Shown in pieces: positions 43,656-54,989 of a stretch of 64,000 bases of DNA. The notes beneath the pieces are model-generated. The model did not search any database, was not told the DNA's origin, and worked only from the letters and a program-made list of their open reading frames with translations. The DNA is taken from contig OX235271.1 of assembly GCA_944472155.2 (NCBI GenBank), forward strand, positions 38,924,633 through 38,988,632, written 5' to 3'. The DNA comes from Trichobilharzia szidati (lineage: Eukaryota > Platyhelminthes > Trematoda > Strigeidida > Schistosomatidae). Made by a program: the position numbers and the translations under genes. Numbering within the stretch: the stretch's first letter is position 1; every line of letters begins with the position of its first letter.

Positions 43656-43675
43656 ATCATTTTCAACAGTTTGTT

Positions 43676-44120
43676 TGTAGTGATTCGATTTGTTTGAAGT
43701 CTGACCACAGATTGATATCAGTTAAAGAACCACTGAAAACCAGCTATGAGGACTAGACAACCATTTCGTCCTAGTTTGCGACTCTTCATCAGCATGTATC
43801 CACCAAGGTTTGGATCTAGGGCATTCTAGTTACAAGGCGAGTTCATAGACCATTCAGCCACTGGGATTCAACTCAAAGGCTGATAAATTCTAACTTCTAC
43901 CACTTCGTGATTTTAGCACGACCACTGGCTGGATGGTTTACGAGTTCGCCTTTTAATCGGAAAGTCGTGAATTCGAACGCTGACGGTGAGTGCATACTGC
44001 AGATGAGTCCGAAACTAGGATAAAACAGTAATCTAGTATACCCAGCTAGTTTTCAATGGTTCTCTAACTGATATTAATCCGTGGTCAAACTTGAGACAAA
44101 TCGAATCCCTACAAACTGAC
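43676..44120. mobile_element. Hammerhead SINE inverted pair
   Basis: Minus unit 43676-43925 and plus unit 43925-44115 face head to head; both outer ends are the tail with GATTCGATTTGT or its complement. The ribozyme on the minus unit (43750-43800) has CTGATGA; the plus ribozyme (43993-44042) reads CAGATGA and TAAA and is probably inactive. Confidence 0.8.
43750..43800 (-). ncRNA. Hammerhead ribozyme, SINE-borne
   Basis: Minus strand shows CTGATGA (43786-43792), stem II closing GTC/GAC, GAAA (43764-43767) and a GTC cleavage triplet at 43756-43758. The core is intact but stem I is poorly paired. Confidence 0.65.
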
Positions 44121-45245
44121 TCTTTCAAAATCAACACAATAAGATTTCACCATTATTCATTGTGATGAATTTATGCAAAACTCTATCATATTACTTTTTT
44201 TTAAAATAACAACAATCTACACGAAAATAAAAAATATCCAAATAGTTATCTTAGTGATCCAGATCAACCAACACACAGAATATCATCAGATTAATAATTA
44301 CCAACAGCCAAAAAGAAGAAAAAGAGCATCCAACGCCAACCCCCCCTCCCAGCTGCAAATTCCATTGAAATTAAATCATATGCCTCGTGTGTGTATATAA
44401 CATGTTTGATTGACGCATACCTTTAATTTGAATTTTTGCGCGGGAATCTCTAATTCACCTCGTCTTTTTTTCTTCATATACTTTGGTAATACATTATAAC
44501 CATAAATAGTGTAACTCCAATTATGAAACAAGTGCAAACGAATGTTACTATATGTTAAAAATAAATTTTTCTAAAAAGGAAAGAATATTTCATTTTTTTA
44601 TAACGTCATAATATAGTGGAGGAATGAAAATTAAAACAAAAAAAAAACCCCAATCGAATATTCCATTTTTTTTCTTCGCTTCTCAAGTTGGTATGGATTT
44701 CAGTTGTGCTAATTTATTTCTGTATTGTGAATAGGGTGTAGCATAAGGCATAATATCTCTGTGAGTTGTAAAGTGTAGGGGATACACCTTCTTATTTGAT
44801 TGACAAGATTTAAAATTCTACGCGTAGGCACACGAAATAGTCTAATAAACTAATTAACAGAATAGAAATGAAATCATTCTCGAAAGTATTTACAAGGTGA
44901 TTAGTCATAAAATCATTTTATAGGGTAACTTTTTCACCACCACTATCACCGCCACCCTCTCTCCCCTCCAGCCCACCTTTGTAGAAAAGCAGTTATCTTT
45001 AACTAGCAGTAATTCTGTACACTTGTTACACTGCATACTACTGACTAATTAATGAGTAGTCGGTAACCAATCGCCTTCAAACAGTAGCGCCTGTTAGACG
45101 GATCGAAGTTATGCACACCCCAGTGGGATATTTCACTCATTTCGAAAGGGGGAGGGCGGGGCGGAGGGTTGGGTAAGCTCATCAGCAGTGTACTTGGTTC
45201 TATGCAGGTCAAAGGACTGAATTAGTTCAAACCAGCAAAAATTTG
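44121..45245. other. Unassigned stretch
   Basis: AT-rich with A and T homopolymers (44636-44648) and short pyrimidine-rich tracts (about 44940-44975). No coding or repeat assignment. Confidence 0.35.
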
Positions 45246-45249
45246 AGAG

Positions 45250-45565
45250 TAAGGATAAATAATTGCCGCTGATGACATTGCCTAGTGTCAGTCTCGCTGA
45301 AATCACGAATTGGTAGAAGTTAGAATTCATGAACTAGTCATCAAGTTGGGTGCCCACGGCTTACTGGTCTGTGACCTTGCCTTGTAACAGGAAGGTCCTG
45401 GGTTAGAACTTTGGTGATGAGTGTGTACTGCTCAAGAGTACCCGAATACGACGAGATAACTGTCCAGTAGTCCCTGATGGATTTTCATAGTTGTTTAACT
45501 GACATCAGTACGTGATTACAGTTGAAATAAATCAAAACCCTACAAAATAGTACTTGAAATTAATT
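45250..45565 (+). mobile_element. Hammerhead SINE, 5'-truncated
   Basis: Has the GAATTGGTAGAAGTTAGAAT block, a decayed A box, GGGTTAGAAC and a ribozyme region at 45425-45472 (CTCAAGA and GATAAC, both boxes mutated), then the tail. Confidence 0.75.
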
Positions 45566-45639
45566 GCAAAAAAATATTCCATATGAAAGTAGTTAACAGA
45601 CAATGATGTGTTTCAAACTGAAGTAAGGTTCAAGGTGAG

Positions 45640-45945
45640 GCAGTATCTAATTGAAAAAGAGATTGTGAATTGATCGCACTATGCCATGGATTTGCAAAAG
45701 TTAAAATTCGTGGACTGACCATTGTATCGGGTGCCAGCGAATGGCTTAATGGTCTACGAGCTAGCTAGCCTTGTAACCAGAAGGTCCTAGGTTTGAACCT
45801 TGATGGTGTGTGCGAAACACTGAGGAGTACCAAACGAGGACGAAACAACTGGCTATCCACTACTCCATGGAGGTATTCTAATGGTTCTCCAACTGATGTC
45901 AGCTCATGATGACATCCTTCAAACAATCAAACAAAATTAAAAATT
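45640..45945 (+). mobile_element. Hammerhead SINE, 5'-truncated
   Basis: A-box-like TGGCTTAATGG near 45741, B-box-like GGTTTGAACC near 45790, ribozyme at 45813-45866 with CTGAGGA and GAAA intact, stem II GTACC/GGAC with a bulge, and tail. Stem I is weak. Confidence 0.75.
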
Positions 45946-46579
45946 AGAGTAGAATAATAAAATGGTGTCCAATAATGGAAAACTAAAATTTGTAAGATGA
46001 AATGTGAATTGCAATGAATAATAGATGTATTATTGAGACGGTTGAAGGCGAAGACTTGGTATCTCTATATAACCAAGTTATGTGCACCTTATCTTCAACG
46101 CACAATTTGCACAGATCTCCATGTTGTGGTACTTCTGAACTTCATATTGCGTTTCTTTGTGTTCCTTTCACGTGTCGCATGTATCTCCACAACACTGTAT
46201 CATTTGACTTCTCTGAAATCAAATGTATCGCCCTGCTATTTGGTGTTTCTATACCGATGAACGTCTCTTTATATACTACTGATAAATCTTATCAGTAGCA
46301 CCCGACACATTATGACTGTAACAGAATTAAAGAGGTTCTTTAGGGAAGGGATAAAAAGTGCCTACTTTAAGTTTATTCTTATGTATACAGATTTCAAACC
46401 TGAAGATAAATCCATTAATTTAAGCATACAATAACTAGGCAAGGCAAATTAGAATCATATCAGAATTGTATTGTGGAATAAGTATAAGATGGGACGGAAC
46501 AACAGTCAGTTAGTTTTTGAGTACGCATGGGCAATGAGAACATGAGATGAGATGAAATAATTTAATCATATATAAATAT
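45946..46579. other. Unassigned stretch
   Basis: Includes an open frame 46014-46298 without recognisable motifs; I do not call it a gene. Confidence 0.35.
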
Positions 46580-46804
46580 TTTCCCTTCACATTCCCCAGT
46601 GGAACATAGGGCTTCAACCTAGTGGCTTGAAGTTTCTGTAGCAGTGTTTATTTTACAGGATGGGGTCGCTAGCCTCATGCCCAACCTTTCGTCTTCACCA
46701 GCAATAATTCGGGCTTAGCGAGGTAAAGGAGTGCGTCGGTCGGATATCGAACCCCGGAACATGTGCATGGTCGGCGAGCGTCCTAACCACTATGCCACCG
46801 ACGC
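46580..46804 (-). mobile_element. tRNA-Gly SINE
   Basis: Minus strand starts GCGTCGGTGGCATAGTGG and contains GGGGTTCGATATCC. It ends in a tail containing GCCCTATGTTCCACTGGG, nearly identical to the RTE 3' end. Confidence 0.85.
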
Positions 46805-46944
46805 CAATACATACATATATACAAAGAACGCAAGAAATTGTTATTAATGCAACAATGTCAACCAAAGTGTAAGTTAGTACTGATTGTTTTGATCTCGAGT
46901 GTATTGGCGGGGGTGGTTTCAGTACTGTTGGATCTCTCAAACTT

Positions 46945-47110
46945 ATCTTAGACGTAAATCTGGCTCGACAGACTTCCATCTCTTCTTCACACTATCTCAT
47001 GCATGTCATCATCGGACAGCTAACCGGTTGTTTGCCGTTCGCGCTCCACCTGAGGGTTTCCGTGGTGCTTGATGTTGCTCAACTGTCTCACAATTGCTTC
47101 CCAACTTGAC
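46945..47110 (-). mobile_element. RTE 3' region scrap
   Basis: TCTCTTCTTCACACTATCTC and the CCGTTCGCGCTCCACC block match, at reduced identity, 12190-12330 of the better RTE copy. Confidence 0.5.
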
Positions 47111-47435
47111 CACCCTTTATTGATGGCTTTATTTGCACCTGGTTGGGTATTCGAAAACTGTGATCTAACTAGTGCGGCGGGTGATCCCACTAAAGCTTTC
47201 AACTGTTTAGCTAAAAATGATACTAAATTTTGGTTGTTACTGGTGCTGCATACTGTCTCTCTACGTAGTCGTGATAATCTTAGCAACAATTGTACCATGC
47301 TGTATAGACCTACACTCCCCCGTCTACTGTAAGATTCAATCTCCTTGTGATTCATGTGATGAATATAGACAGCAGATATTATTCTGTACAACACGCTGTC
47401 TGGAAAAGGATTATTACCCTCTTCCATATTATTTT

Positions 47436-48560
47436 TGTCTATTAGATATATCACACAGTGAAACAGTATTATTATTTACTGGATGACAAAGCTTCGAACA
47501 CAATTTATTGATCATAATCACATCAGTTTTAATCACACGACTTCGAAATTTGAGTTTTATAGTTTTCTTTGTTCTCTCCTATTTATCGTATGGGTAGTAG
47601 AATTTTCCAGATATCTGGAAATTGATGAAGTGTTTAACCAATAGAGCACAAAATATATGTAGTGCCAAGGAAAATCTAAGACAGAAAGTGAGGCATATAA
47701 GAAGACAAGCTTTGAAACTTAATAATTACCCTGATAAATTAGTCAGAAAGTATGTAGGGAAATGTTAAAATAAAATAAATAATGATAATAGTGATAGTGA
47801 TGATGATAATAATAATATTAATGACGACATGTATGTCAAACATGCGAAGGATAATGACAACACCAAGAAGAGGGAAATTAAATCATCAGTAGTAATTCCA
47901 TACAAAGAAAGAACCTCGGAAACCTTACACAGAATTACTAACAAGGCAAGAATAAATGTGGCTGGCATTCAAGGCACCCGTAAACTCCATTAGAAACAAG
48001 CTTTGTCAGTTAAAGGATCCTGTGGAACAGCCCACTAAGCAAAACAATTTAGTTCATCTGATACTCTGCAATGATTTTCAGGTCAAATACATAGGTCAAA
48101 CTAGTATAACAGGGGCAGTCAGACTAGCCGAGTACAAAAAACTAGCAAAATCTAGATTAGTTGACCCGAATAAGCTACGAATCTAGAGAATAGTTCAGTT
48201 ATAGCACTCACCACATTCAATTACACACAACCATAAAATAGGATGATGGGATAAGATGACAGTTTTAAAATCTAATGTAACAGCTGGGGGGAGGGAGAGA
48301 TTGATCACGGGAGCTTTGTTTATCGAATCAACTGCAAATACGTGTAATAGTAACGATTCAACACGTGTCCACCCATACATCTGGAAAATTCTACTACCCC
48401 AACGACGACAAATAGGAGAGAACAAAGAAAATTATAAAACTCAAGTTTCGAAGTCGTGTGATTATAATTGATATGATTATGAACAATAAATTGTATTCGA
48501 AGCTTTGTCATCCAGTAAATAATAATACTGTTTTACTGTGTGATACATCTAATAAACAAA
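47436..48560 (+). mobile_element. Second-type PLE with inverted arms
   Basis: Arms 47436-47617 and 48376-48560 are inverted copies (TTCGAAGTCGTGTGATTATA and its complement are diagnostic). The body encodes PLE pieces: a NYPDKLVRKYV linker near 47725-47757, GIY-YIG as VKYIGQTS near 48080-48105, KSRLVDPNKL, and the C-terminal LITGALFIESTANTCN near 48300-48350. AT-rich microsatellite tracts sit between linker and nuclease. Stops break the frame. Confidence 0.8.
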
Positions 48561-48689
48561 CTAATATGGAATTACTTACTACCACAATGCCCAAGTCTTA
48601 CACATATATGATTATTACCCTCACCGACGAATTCATGTGCAATTGCAGATGGTGCTAAAAGTAAAGTGATTTTAAAGAAAGGAGGTTAA

Positions 48690-49178
48690 ATGAGTCGACA
48701 GCAAATATTTCCAACTTGTCGTGAGCTGAACAACACATTGTCGACAAAGGATAACTGTTTGTTGAATCCAACTTTCACTGCAGTACAAGTACTATCTGCA
48801 GGTTATGCAGATTCCACTGCAACATGTTTTATGCATAAAATTTCAAAGTATCAATCTATCCGATCAAAGTTTTTTCAAAAAAAGTGATTTGTTAACAAAA
48901 TCTTCACTTATGCAAATATTTTTATTCAAAAAGAATTTGTATATTTTAAAGAATGCTCAATTCACAATAGCTGTTAGCAGTTTCTATACATCTCCAGATG
49001 AAGTTTGTGCATTACGTGATCAACAACATGAACAGCAAAACCAATGGTTAGATGAATTAATCGATTTGAAATTGTTTGTTGATGCGTTTCATTGTCAATC
49101 GAGTCAGTCATTACGCAATTATAATACTAATGGTCACGTGAATCTCAACCTTTCATTTCTAAAAGCTGATGAAGGTGA
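48690..49178 (+). CDS. Possible host exon, unknown protein
   Basis: Open coding sequence from an ATG at 48690 that changes frame at the A run 48879-48886 and stays open to 49178. There AAG is followed by GTGAGT, a strong splice-donor context. The second part (NAQFTIAVSSFYTSPDEVCALRDQQHEQQNQ split by composition) looks like ordinary soluble protein, rich in Q and N. It matches no transposon family in the window. The frame change may be a real indel or an assembly error in a homopolymer. A diverged transposon remains possible. Confidence 0.3.
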
Positions 49179-49384
49179 GTGGCCAAAGTTGAATTCTTCA
49201 ATAATGTCCCTTGGATATTACTTCATTATAAGGCTTCCAGTCTTGCAATGGATAATGCCAATGATGTCAAGAGCGCTAGCGGCTGTGGAAAGACGTCCGT
49301 TGAAATGGAAATGGTTATCCGGAAAAGCTAATAGATAATATCATCAATGGAAAGGAGCTGAAGGGAAGAAAAGTCTTGGCTATC

Positions 49385-49806
49385 GATGATAGCCATTTCA
49401 TATCGAAAGCAGACAGCTGAACAACTTCAAAGACTATTTGCTTCATATAATAATAAAGTCTATTTCTCTAATTCTCTAGAGAAAGCTTCGGTGAATGTCA
49501 AAGATGGCGTTCGCAAAATGTCAAGGAGTAATTGTGACTATAGGATAAAGTGTTCAGAATGTGAAGCTTGCAATATAGGGGAGAACAGTAGACAGGTGGA
49601 GGTCAGAGTGAATGAACATAGACTATGCACAAAACGTCCACCTAGAAATGAAGCAGAATTAAAAAGTCTAAAGAAAAGATCGATTATAGCAATGCATGCG
49701 AAATACTGGGGACATAAGTTTAATTTCGGCAGTGTCGAAATTCTAAAAAGATGCTTTCAGTCACATAAAGACGGGTTGACTTCTGAAGCCTTGCACATTT
49801 TAACTT
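49385..49806 (+). pseudogene. Second-type PLE GIY-YIG domain
   Basis: Open frame showing EQLQRLF, CDYRIKCSECEACNIGENSR (the GIY-YIG equivalent, with NIG in place of YIG) and VRVNEHRL. TKRPPRNEAEL, AMHAKYWGHKFNF and ILKRC follow. The spacing fits a second PLE lineage that also supplies 26174-27396. Junction with an RTE copy at about 49806 truncates it. Confidence 0.75.
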
Positions 49807-51840
49807 ACAAGGATTCCGTGAGTTTCCCGTTGTGGATTACTTGGCATGCGGCGTTGTTGTGCAACTGTTGGATGGGGTGTATAATTGTTGGTGGCACTCC
49901 GTAGAAGCAAAGTAGTTGCTAAATCACCTCTCGATCGATGCTGTCGAAGGCCTTTTCAAAGTAAATGAAGTTGAGATAGAGAGGTGACTACCATTCCAAG
50001 CTTTGTTCAGTGATGATCCGTAATGTGGCGATTTGACCAATACATGACTTATTTCTCCTGAATCCAGCCTGTTCCAGTCGAAGTTTTTCACCCAGGGCTT
50101 GTTTGATTCTCTCCAGGATCATGCGGCTTAGGATTGTGCTTGAGATGGACAGGAGCATAATTTCGCGCCAGTTCTTGCATTGACTTAGGTCTCCTTTCTT
50201 TGGCAATTTGAAAAGAGTAGCCTTTCTACAATCCGTGGGTACCTTGTCCTCTTTCCATCCCTTCTCCAGTAGTGGTGTCATCAAGTTCGCTGATGTCTCT
50301 GGGTTCATTTTCAATGCTTCTGCTGGGGTTTCGTCTGGTCCTGTTGCTTCTCCAGTTAATAGCATCTTGATTGCCTTCAGGACTTCTGTTCTCGTCGGTG
50401 GGTTGATGTTGACTGGTAGTTCTGCTTCCGTTGCTGGTATTATTGGGAGCGTTGTAGGTGGCGGTCGATTAAAAAGTCTCTTGAAGTGTTCAGCCCAGTG
50501 TTTCCTTTGCTCCACCTCGTTGATGATTGACTTCCCCTTGTCATCCTTCACTGGCTTAATTTCTGTTGTTCTGTTCCCCGATAGGAACCTAGTTGTTCAC
50601 TGCACTGCAGCTTGTTCTGCTTCACTTGCCATAGCTTCATAATACATATTTTTTGTCTTCCCTGGTACTCTTCTTTACTCTTTTGTTCAATGTATTGTAG
50701 CTTGCATTCAACTACTGCTTTTGTTGCCCATCGATGCAGTGGATAATCTTTTATTTCACCATCCTTCTCTCTTCTATTAGTCTCTATGTGTTTGTAGTGA
50801 GCCACTGTTTGTCCTGTCTCTTCTTTCTGTCTAGAACTTCCATGTATGTTTGACTCCACACTGCCCTCAAGTTGTTCCAGTGTTTTTCAACACTGGTCAC
50901 TTCGCTAGTGTTGATTTGTGTCTCCGTCTTTTTCCTTATGATTGCAGTGAAGATATCCTTTGTGGCCAGATCCTTCAGCTTTTAAGTATTGAACTTGGCT
51001 TGTGGTCTATCTGTAGCTCCCGTTTCCTTGAAAGCTTCTAATTTGATTTGGAGTGTTCCTTGCACGAGATAGTGGTCTGAGTCAACCTCTGCTACCCTTT
51101 TCACTTTTGTGTCCAGTAAGCTGCGTCTCCACTGCCTTGAGCAGCATTGAGATGAAGTCAATTTGGTTTTCGGTTCGCCCATCTGGTGACATTCATGTAG
51201 CCTTGTGGATATCCCTGTGCTTGTATTCGCTTCCTCTAATCATTAGTTCATTGAAGGCTCAGAAGTCAGAGAAGAGTTCTTCGTTTTCATTCATCTCTCC
51301 ATGTGTTTCTCTACCCATGATGAGTTCCCTTCCTGTGTTGTCCGGTACCAGTTTGGCGTTCATGTCTCCCATTAGTATTTTAGTGTCACCAGCTGGACTA
51401 TTGTCCATTGTTCCCTGTAGTTGTCTGTAGAACTCTTCTTTCTTTTCGAGGTCTGTGTTGTTTGTGGGTGTATAGCATTGTATAACTGACACTTTCCTTC
51501 CTTTGGAGTTGAATCTGGCGGTCATTATCCTGGGCGAGATCGCCTCCCATTGCATCAGGGCCTTCGTTGCCGTTGGTGACATCATGATAGCCACGCTCTC
51601 GGTGTGCGTGTGGTTTTTTTCTGGGTGAACGGAGTAGATCACTGACTCTCCCGTTTACAACTTGATGAGTCCACTCCCATTCCATCAGCTTTCGCATATT
51701 CCCAGCACTTGAATACCATATCTTTTCATCTCATTTGCGATCTGGGCAGCTTTGCCAGTTTCGTACATGGTGCGGACGTTCCATGTTCTCACAAAGACGT
51801 TTTCTTTTGTCGTAAGGAGACTCATTCATACTGAAGTCTC
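49807..51840 (-). pseudogene. RTE endonuclease and RT fingers/palm
   Basis: The longest RTE copy. From 51840 downward: NVRTMYETGKAAQIANEMK and QVLGICES. Then the endonuclease body with QCYTPTN, MGDMNAKLVPDNTGRE (catalytic D..N) at about 51390-51340, QIDFI, and SDHYLV (the SDH motif) near 51080. RT fingers follow: GPDETPAEAL at about 50340, KLPKKGDLSQCKNWR near 50200-50160, and FRRNKSCIGQIATLRIITEQS near 50060-50005. It ends at motif A and EKAFDSIDRE near 49960-49925, then QLHNNAACQVIHNGKL. The frame shifts several times with internal stops. The 3' half is missing at the junction with the PLE. Confidence 0.88.
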
Positions 51841-52440
51841 TGTATCAGTTCTGTTTGTAGGGTGTGGTTGCCAGCCTTACCCCTGGAAAGGGGTTTGTTA
51901 CATATGTGTGTGAGTTACAGAGGAGCGACTTTTCATGTTGCTCTCTTTAAAATCAGGAAAACAAGAAATAAAGCAGTCGAAACAACAAAGAAAAAACCAC
52001 ACCAAGAACAACAACAAAAAACCGTAGCACTAGTATCACTGTCAAATACATTTAACAAAAATGATATCAAAACCATAGACTCACTGACTTAGGGTCAACT
52101 TGGGCATGTAAATCCAATAATATTGCACAATCACAGATATTAGTTTGTGTTTAACAGTCACAAAATGCCAAACAGTTAATTATAAATATCAATAGAATTT
52201 GGCATTAGTCATTACAAAATTATATATGATGACTGCTTATACACATTTCTATAGGTAAAACTGTCTATCGACAAGTGACCTTCAAATAAACTGACTGCAA
52301 TATGTGTTAAAAATTTTCACTATGTATTTTAATGTGTTTAATAATAAAATCCGAATAATTCTGTTGCTGAAGAAGTTGTGGTAGCGTGCACACAGAAATG
52401 TTCAGAAAAATCTTGTCGTGTTTTGATTTTTTTCTTGAAC
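51841..52440. other. Unassigned stretch
   Basis: Possibly RTE 5' UTR at its left edge; otherwise nothing recognised. Confidence 0.35.
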
Positions 52441-52453
52441 ACGCTGGAATTAT

Positions 52454-53623
52454 GAAGAACATAAAAGACAGATTCAGCAAAGAAAATTTTCTTTATCGAC
52501 GAAATCATCTTCAGAGGATGTACAGTCGTATTTATACTTACAAAATCAGAATTTTTTAACAGGAAACGATTAGTGAGAAGGTTAAGACCAAGGTAGAATA
52601 AGAAACTGGACAAACTTTTTCTGTATACAGAGTTCAGAGTTGTATTGATGAATTGCCAGTGCCTCCGCCATACACAAAACCCGAAACCTGACGCCCTTTG
52701 TACCATTTGGCTTCACTTTGTATATGATCTTGGAAGACGACTCCGGTGGAGCTACGTGGTCTGAGTTCACCAAATGCTCGAGAATTAAGCTAGTCTTACA
52801 CTGTCCCTTTGCTAATCATGCCGGACAATGTTCAGAGATGCGTTTGGAAAGTGTGCGCTTTGTGCGGCCAATATAAATAGCTCCACACGAGCAGGTGAAT
52901 TTATAAACACACATCGAGGTGGCCCAAAGCGGCATTTTATCCTTCACACATCCGTTGATCCTTTGTCAGCTGTAGAAATTGATACGTGGCTCAGCCATAA
53001 AGAAGGCTTTCCTCGGTGATCTGCATAAGCGATTCTTTAGGATCTCAGCTGCGGTATCACCTTTAAATTCAACACTCATAAATAGCAGTTTCTTTGGCAC
53101 CGTCTGGATTCTTTCAGGCTTTTCCCTTAACTTCATGTTTTGCTCGATAAATCTTGGAGGATATCTATTCTCTATGAGGACTTGTCTAAGTCGCCCCAGT
53201 TCCCCATCGATTTCTTTTCTATTTTGTAATTTTTAATCTTACTTTTAGTTTGCTTTTGCTTTAATAATTGATTCACTATTATCACTCTCATATGCTCCTT
53301 TTGTATATTTTCGCACCCTCTTCACACTTGTTAAATTGACACTCAAATACCTTTATTATAACTCAATAGCAATTTTAACCTTATCAAATTTCTATCTTTG
53401 TGCCGTTGAGTACCACGTAATTTACAACTTTTAATTTTCACTTCTAAAGCCACTTCTGAGTAATTACATCAATTATGTCACCCCGTATTACTCAAAAGTA
53501 GACCACTATATATTTTTGTAAGTATAAATACGACTCTACAGCCTCTGAAGATGATTTCGTCGATAAAGAAAATTTTCCTCGCTGAATCTATCTTTTATGT
53601 TTTTCATGACTCAATGGGTATTT
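52454..53623 (-). mobile_element. PLE with inverted arms and TSD
   Basis: Arms about 52458-52548 and 53513-53603 are inverted copies containing CTGAAGATGATTTCGTCG. ACGCTGGAATTAT (52441-52453) and ACGCTGGGATTAT (53624-53636) form a 13-bp TSD with one mismatch. The body is a PLE C-terminus on the minus strand. Confidence 0.88.
52570..53240 (-). pseudogene. PLE linker and GIY-YIG protein, broken
   Basis: Minus strand: RYPPRFIEQNMK, LLFMSVEFKGDTA, FFMAEPRINFYS then a stop, CVYKFTCSCGAIYIGRTKR (GIY-YIG with YIG intact), KRISEHCPA stop LAKGQ, LEHLVNSDHV, KIIYKV and EALAIHQYNSELCIQKK. Two internal stops and a shift prevent expression. The RT part is missing. Confidence 0.85.
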
Positions 53624-53867
53624 ACGCTGGGATTATTTTATAAAAAATGGGGTAGGCTAGATGTCGTCAGTTCAAGGTTGACAAATAACAGTAATAATAG
53701 TGAAATAATAACGATGATTTGATGTAAACTTAAAAGTGCCATTAATGAAAGATTATCAAATAAAATAATAAATTTAGTGAAGTGAACACACACACTCACA
53801 CACACACAATCTTTTTCTTCCCATCATATGTCTGTCTGTCTATTTTCAACATAGAATTGTGAACTGA

Positions 53868-54502
53868 TGTGCGGCAGTTCAAGTCGCCACACTCCCTCCT
53901 TGTAGCACACAAAGCAAGAGAACAAAGTAGGAGAAATGCATAATATAGACAGTAAACAGAGGTGTGAGACAAAGGAACAGTAATAACGAAGAACAAAACA
54001 GTTTCATTGGAAATCATAAGTCACAAGGAGTGGATGCATCTGCGCCACTGAGAACGATTTTGAGCCATGTCACCAATTGTTTCCAACCATTGGTTTTTAC
54101 CGTCCCGAGGACTCCAACCAGGAAGCCAGTCTACACCTTCCTACGTGGCTTCGACTAACTGTTGCAGATTTCATTGACTGGTGCCATGTTTTCGTTTGAC
54201 CGCCGCTAGCTCTTTTTCAGCCTGACCCTATATCAGCTAACATCGCCCGTCGAGGAAGGCGATGACTAGGCATACGTAGCACATGTCTTAACGATCTCAG
54301 TCGATGTAATTTCACCCCCCGTCCTTACCTAGCACTCGACGCCTAACCTCAATATTGCTCACCTTATTATACCACTTCACGCGGGAGATAGAACGCAGAC
54401 ACCTATGATCGAAGACAGCTAATCTTTTCATGTCTTCCGCTCTCAGTGGTCAGGACGAAGCGGACTGCTGAGCAGTACACACGCCCTTTGGTCGGTAGCC
54501 GG
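53868..54502 (-). mobile_element. SR2-like RTE 3' terminal fragment
   Basis: Second copy of the family at 3362-4042. The minus strand reads DHRCLRSISRVKWYNKVSNI near 54400-54340 in one frame, then a decayed C-terminus and the same 3' UTR. This copy is the better preserved. Confidence 0.75.
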
Positions 54503-54634
54503 ATATCACGTCTACGCCAGAGATGTCGTAAACTGGCATATGCGAAACTAGCCCTCTGTACTCATGCTGAGATTCTTCCCATCATATAAAAACTCTTGAT
54601 AATCGTTCACCAATGGTGCTAATGTGTTTACTAT

Positions 54635-54935
54635 TATTATTATTCTCTTGCCTTCCAAGTGGAACAGAAGGTCTCACCGGCGCATCTACATTTCACCATG
54701 TACACTGTAGTCTCTTGCATTTGACTGCAAGGTTGCACATAAGTTCTTATCTCCTCCTCACACACCAGCTACTCCAAGCTACCCTGACTGTCAAGCCCAC
54801 CTTGTCGTTTCCCACTCAGGTTCTACTTGAGCTATGGCCTGCAGAAAATGTGATGTCACTCAGCCGTTTCCACAACATATATCCAATCCGTCTCCATTCC
54901 CTCCTACTGTTTATTTGTTTATATGTATACTGTAT
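54635..54935 (-). mobile_element. RTE 3' end fragment
   Basis: Starts with TTATTATTATTATTC tail complement and runs through GGTTCTACTTGAGCTATGGCC to about 54935. It is followed head to head by the plus-strand copy at 54990. Confidence 0.75.
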
Positions 54936-54989
54936 TTGATAACAATAACTATAAATTACCCTTTGAAAATTATATCTTTGCTGATTATA

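Noticed and set aside
46014..46298. Small protein gene of 94 codons
   Set aside because: No motif, splice signal or compositional support; overlapping frame equally open.
47020..47454. Minus-strand protein of 144 codons
   Set aside because: It overlaps an RTE scrap and a PLE arm, so the open frame is chance.
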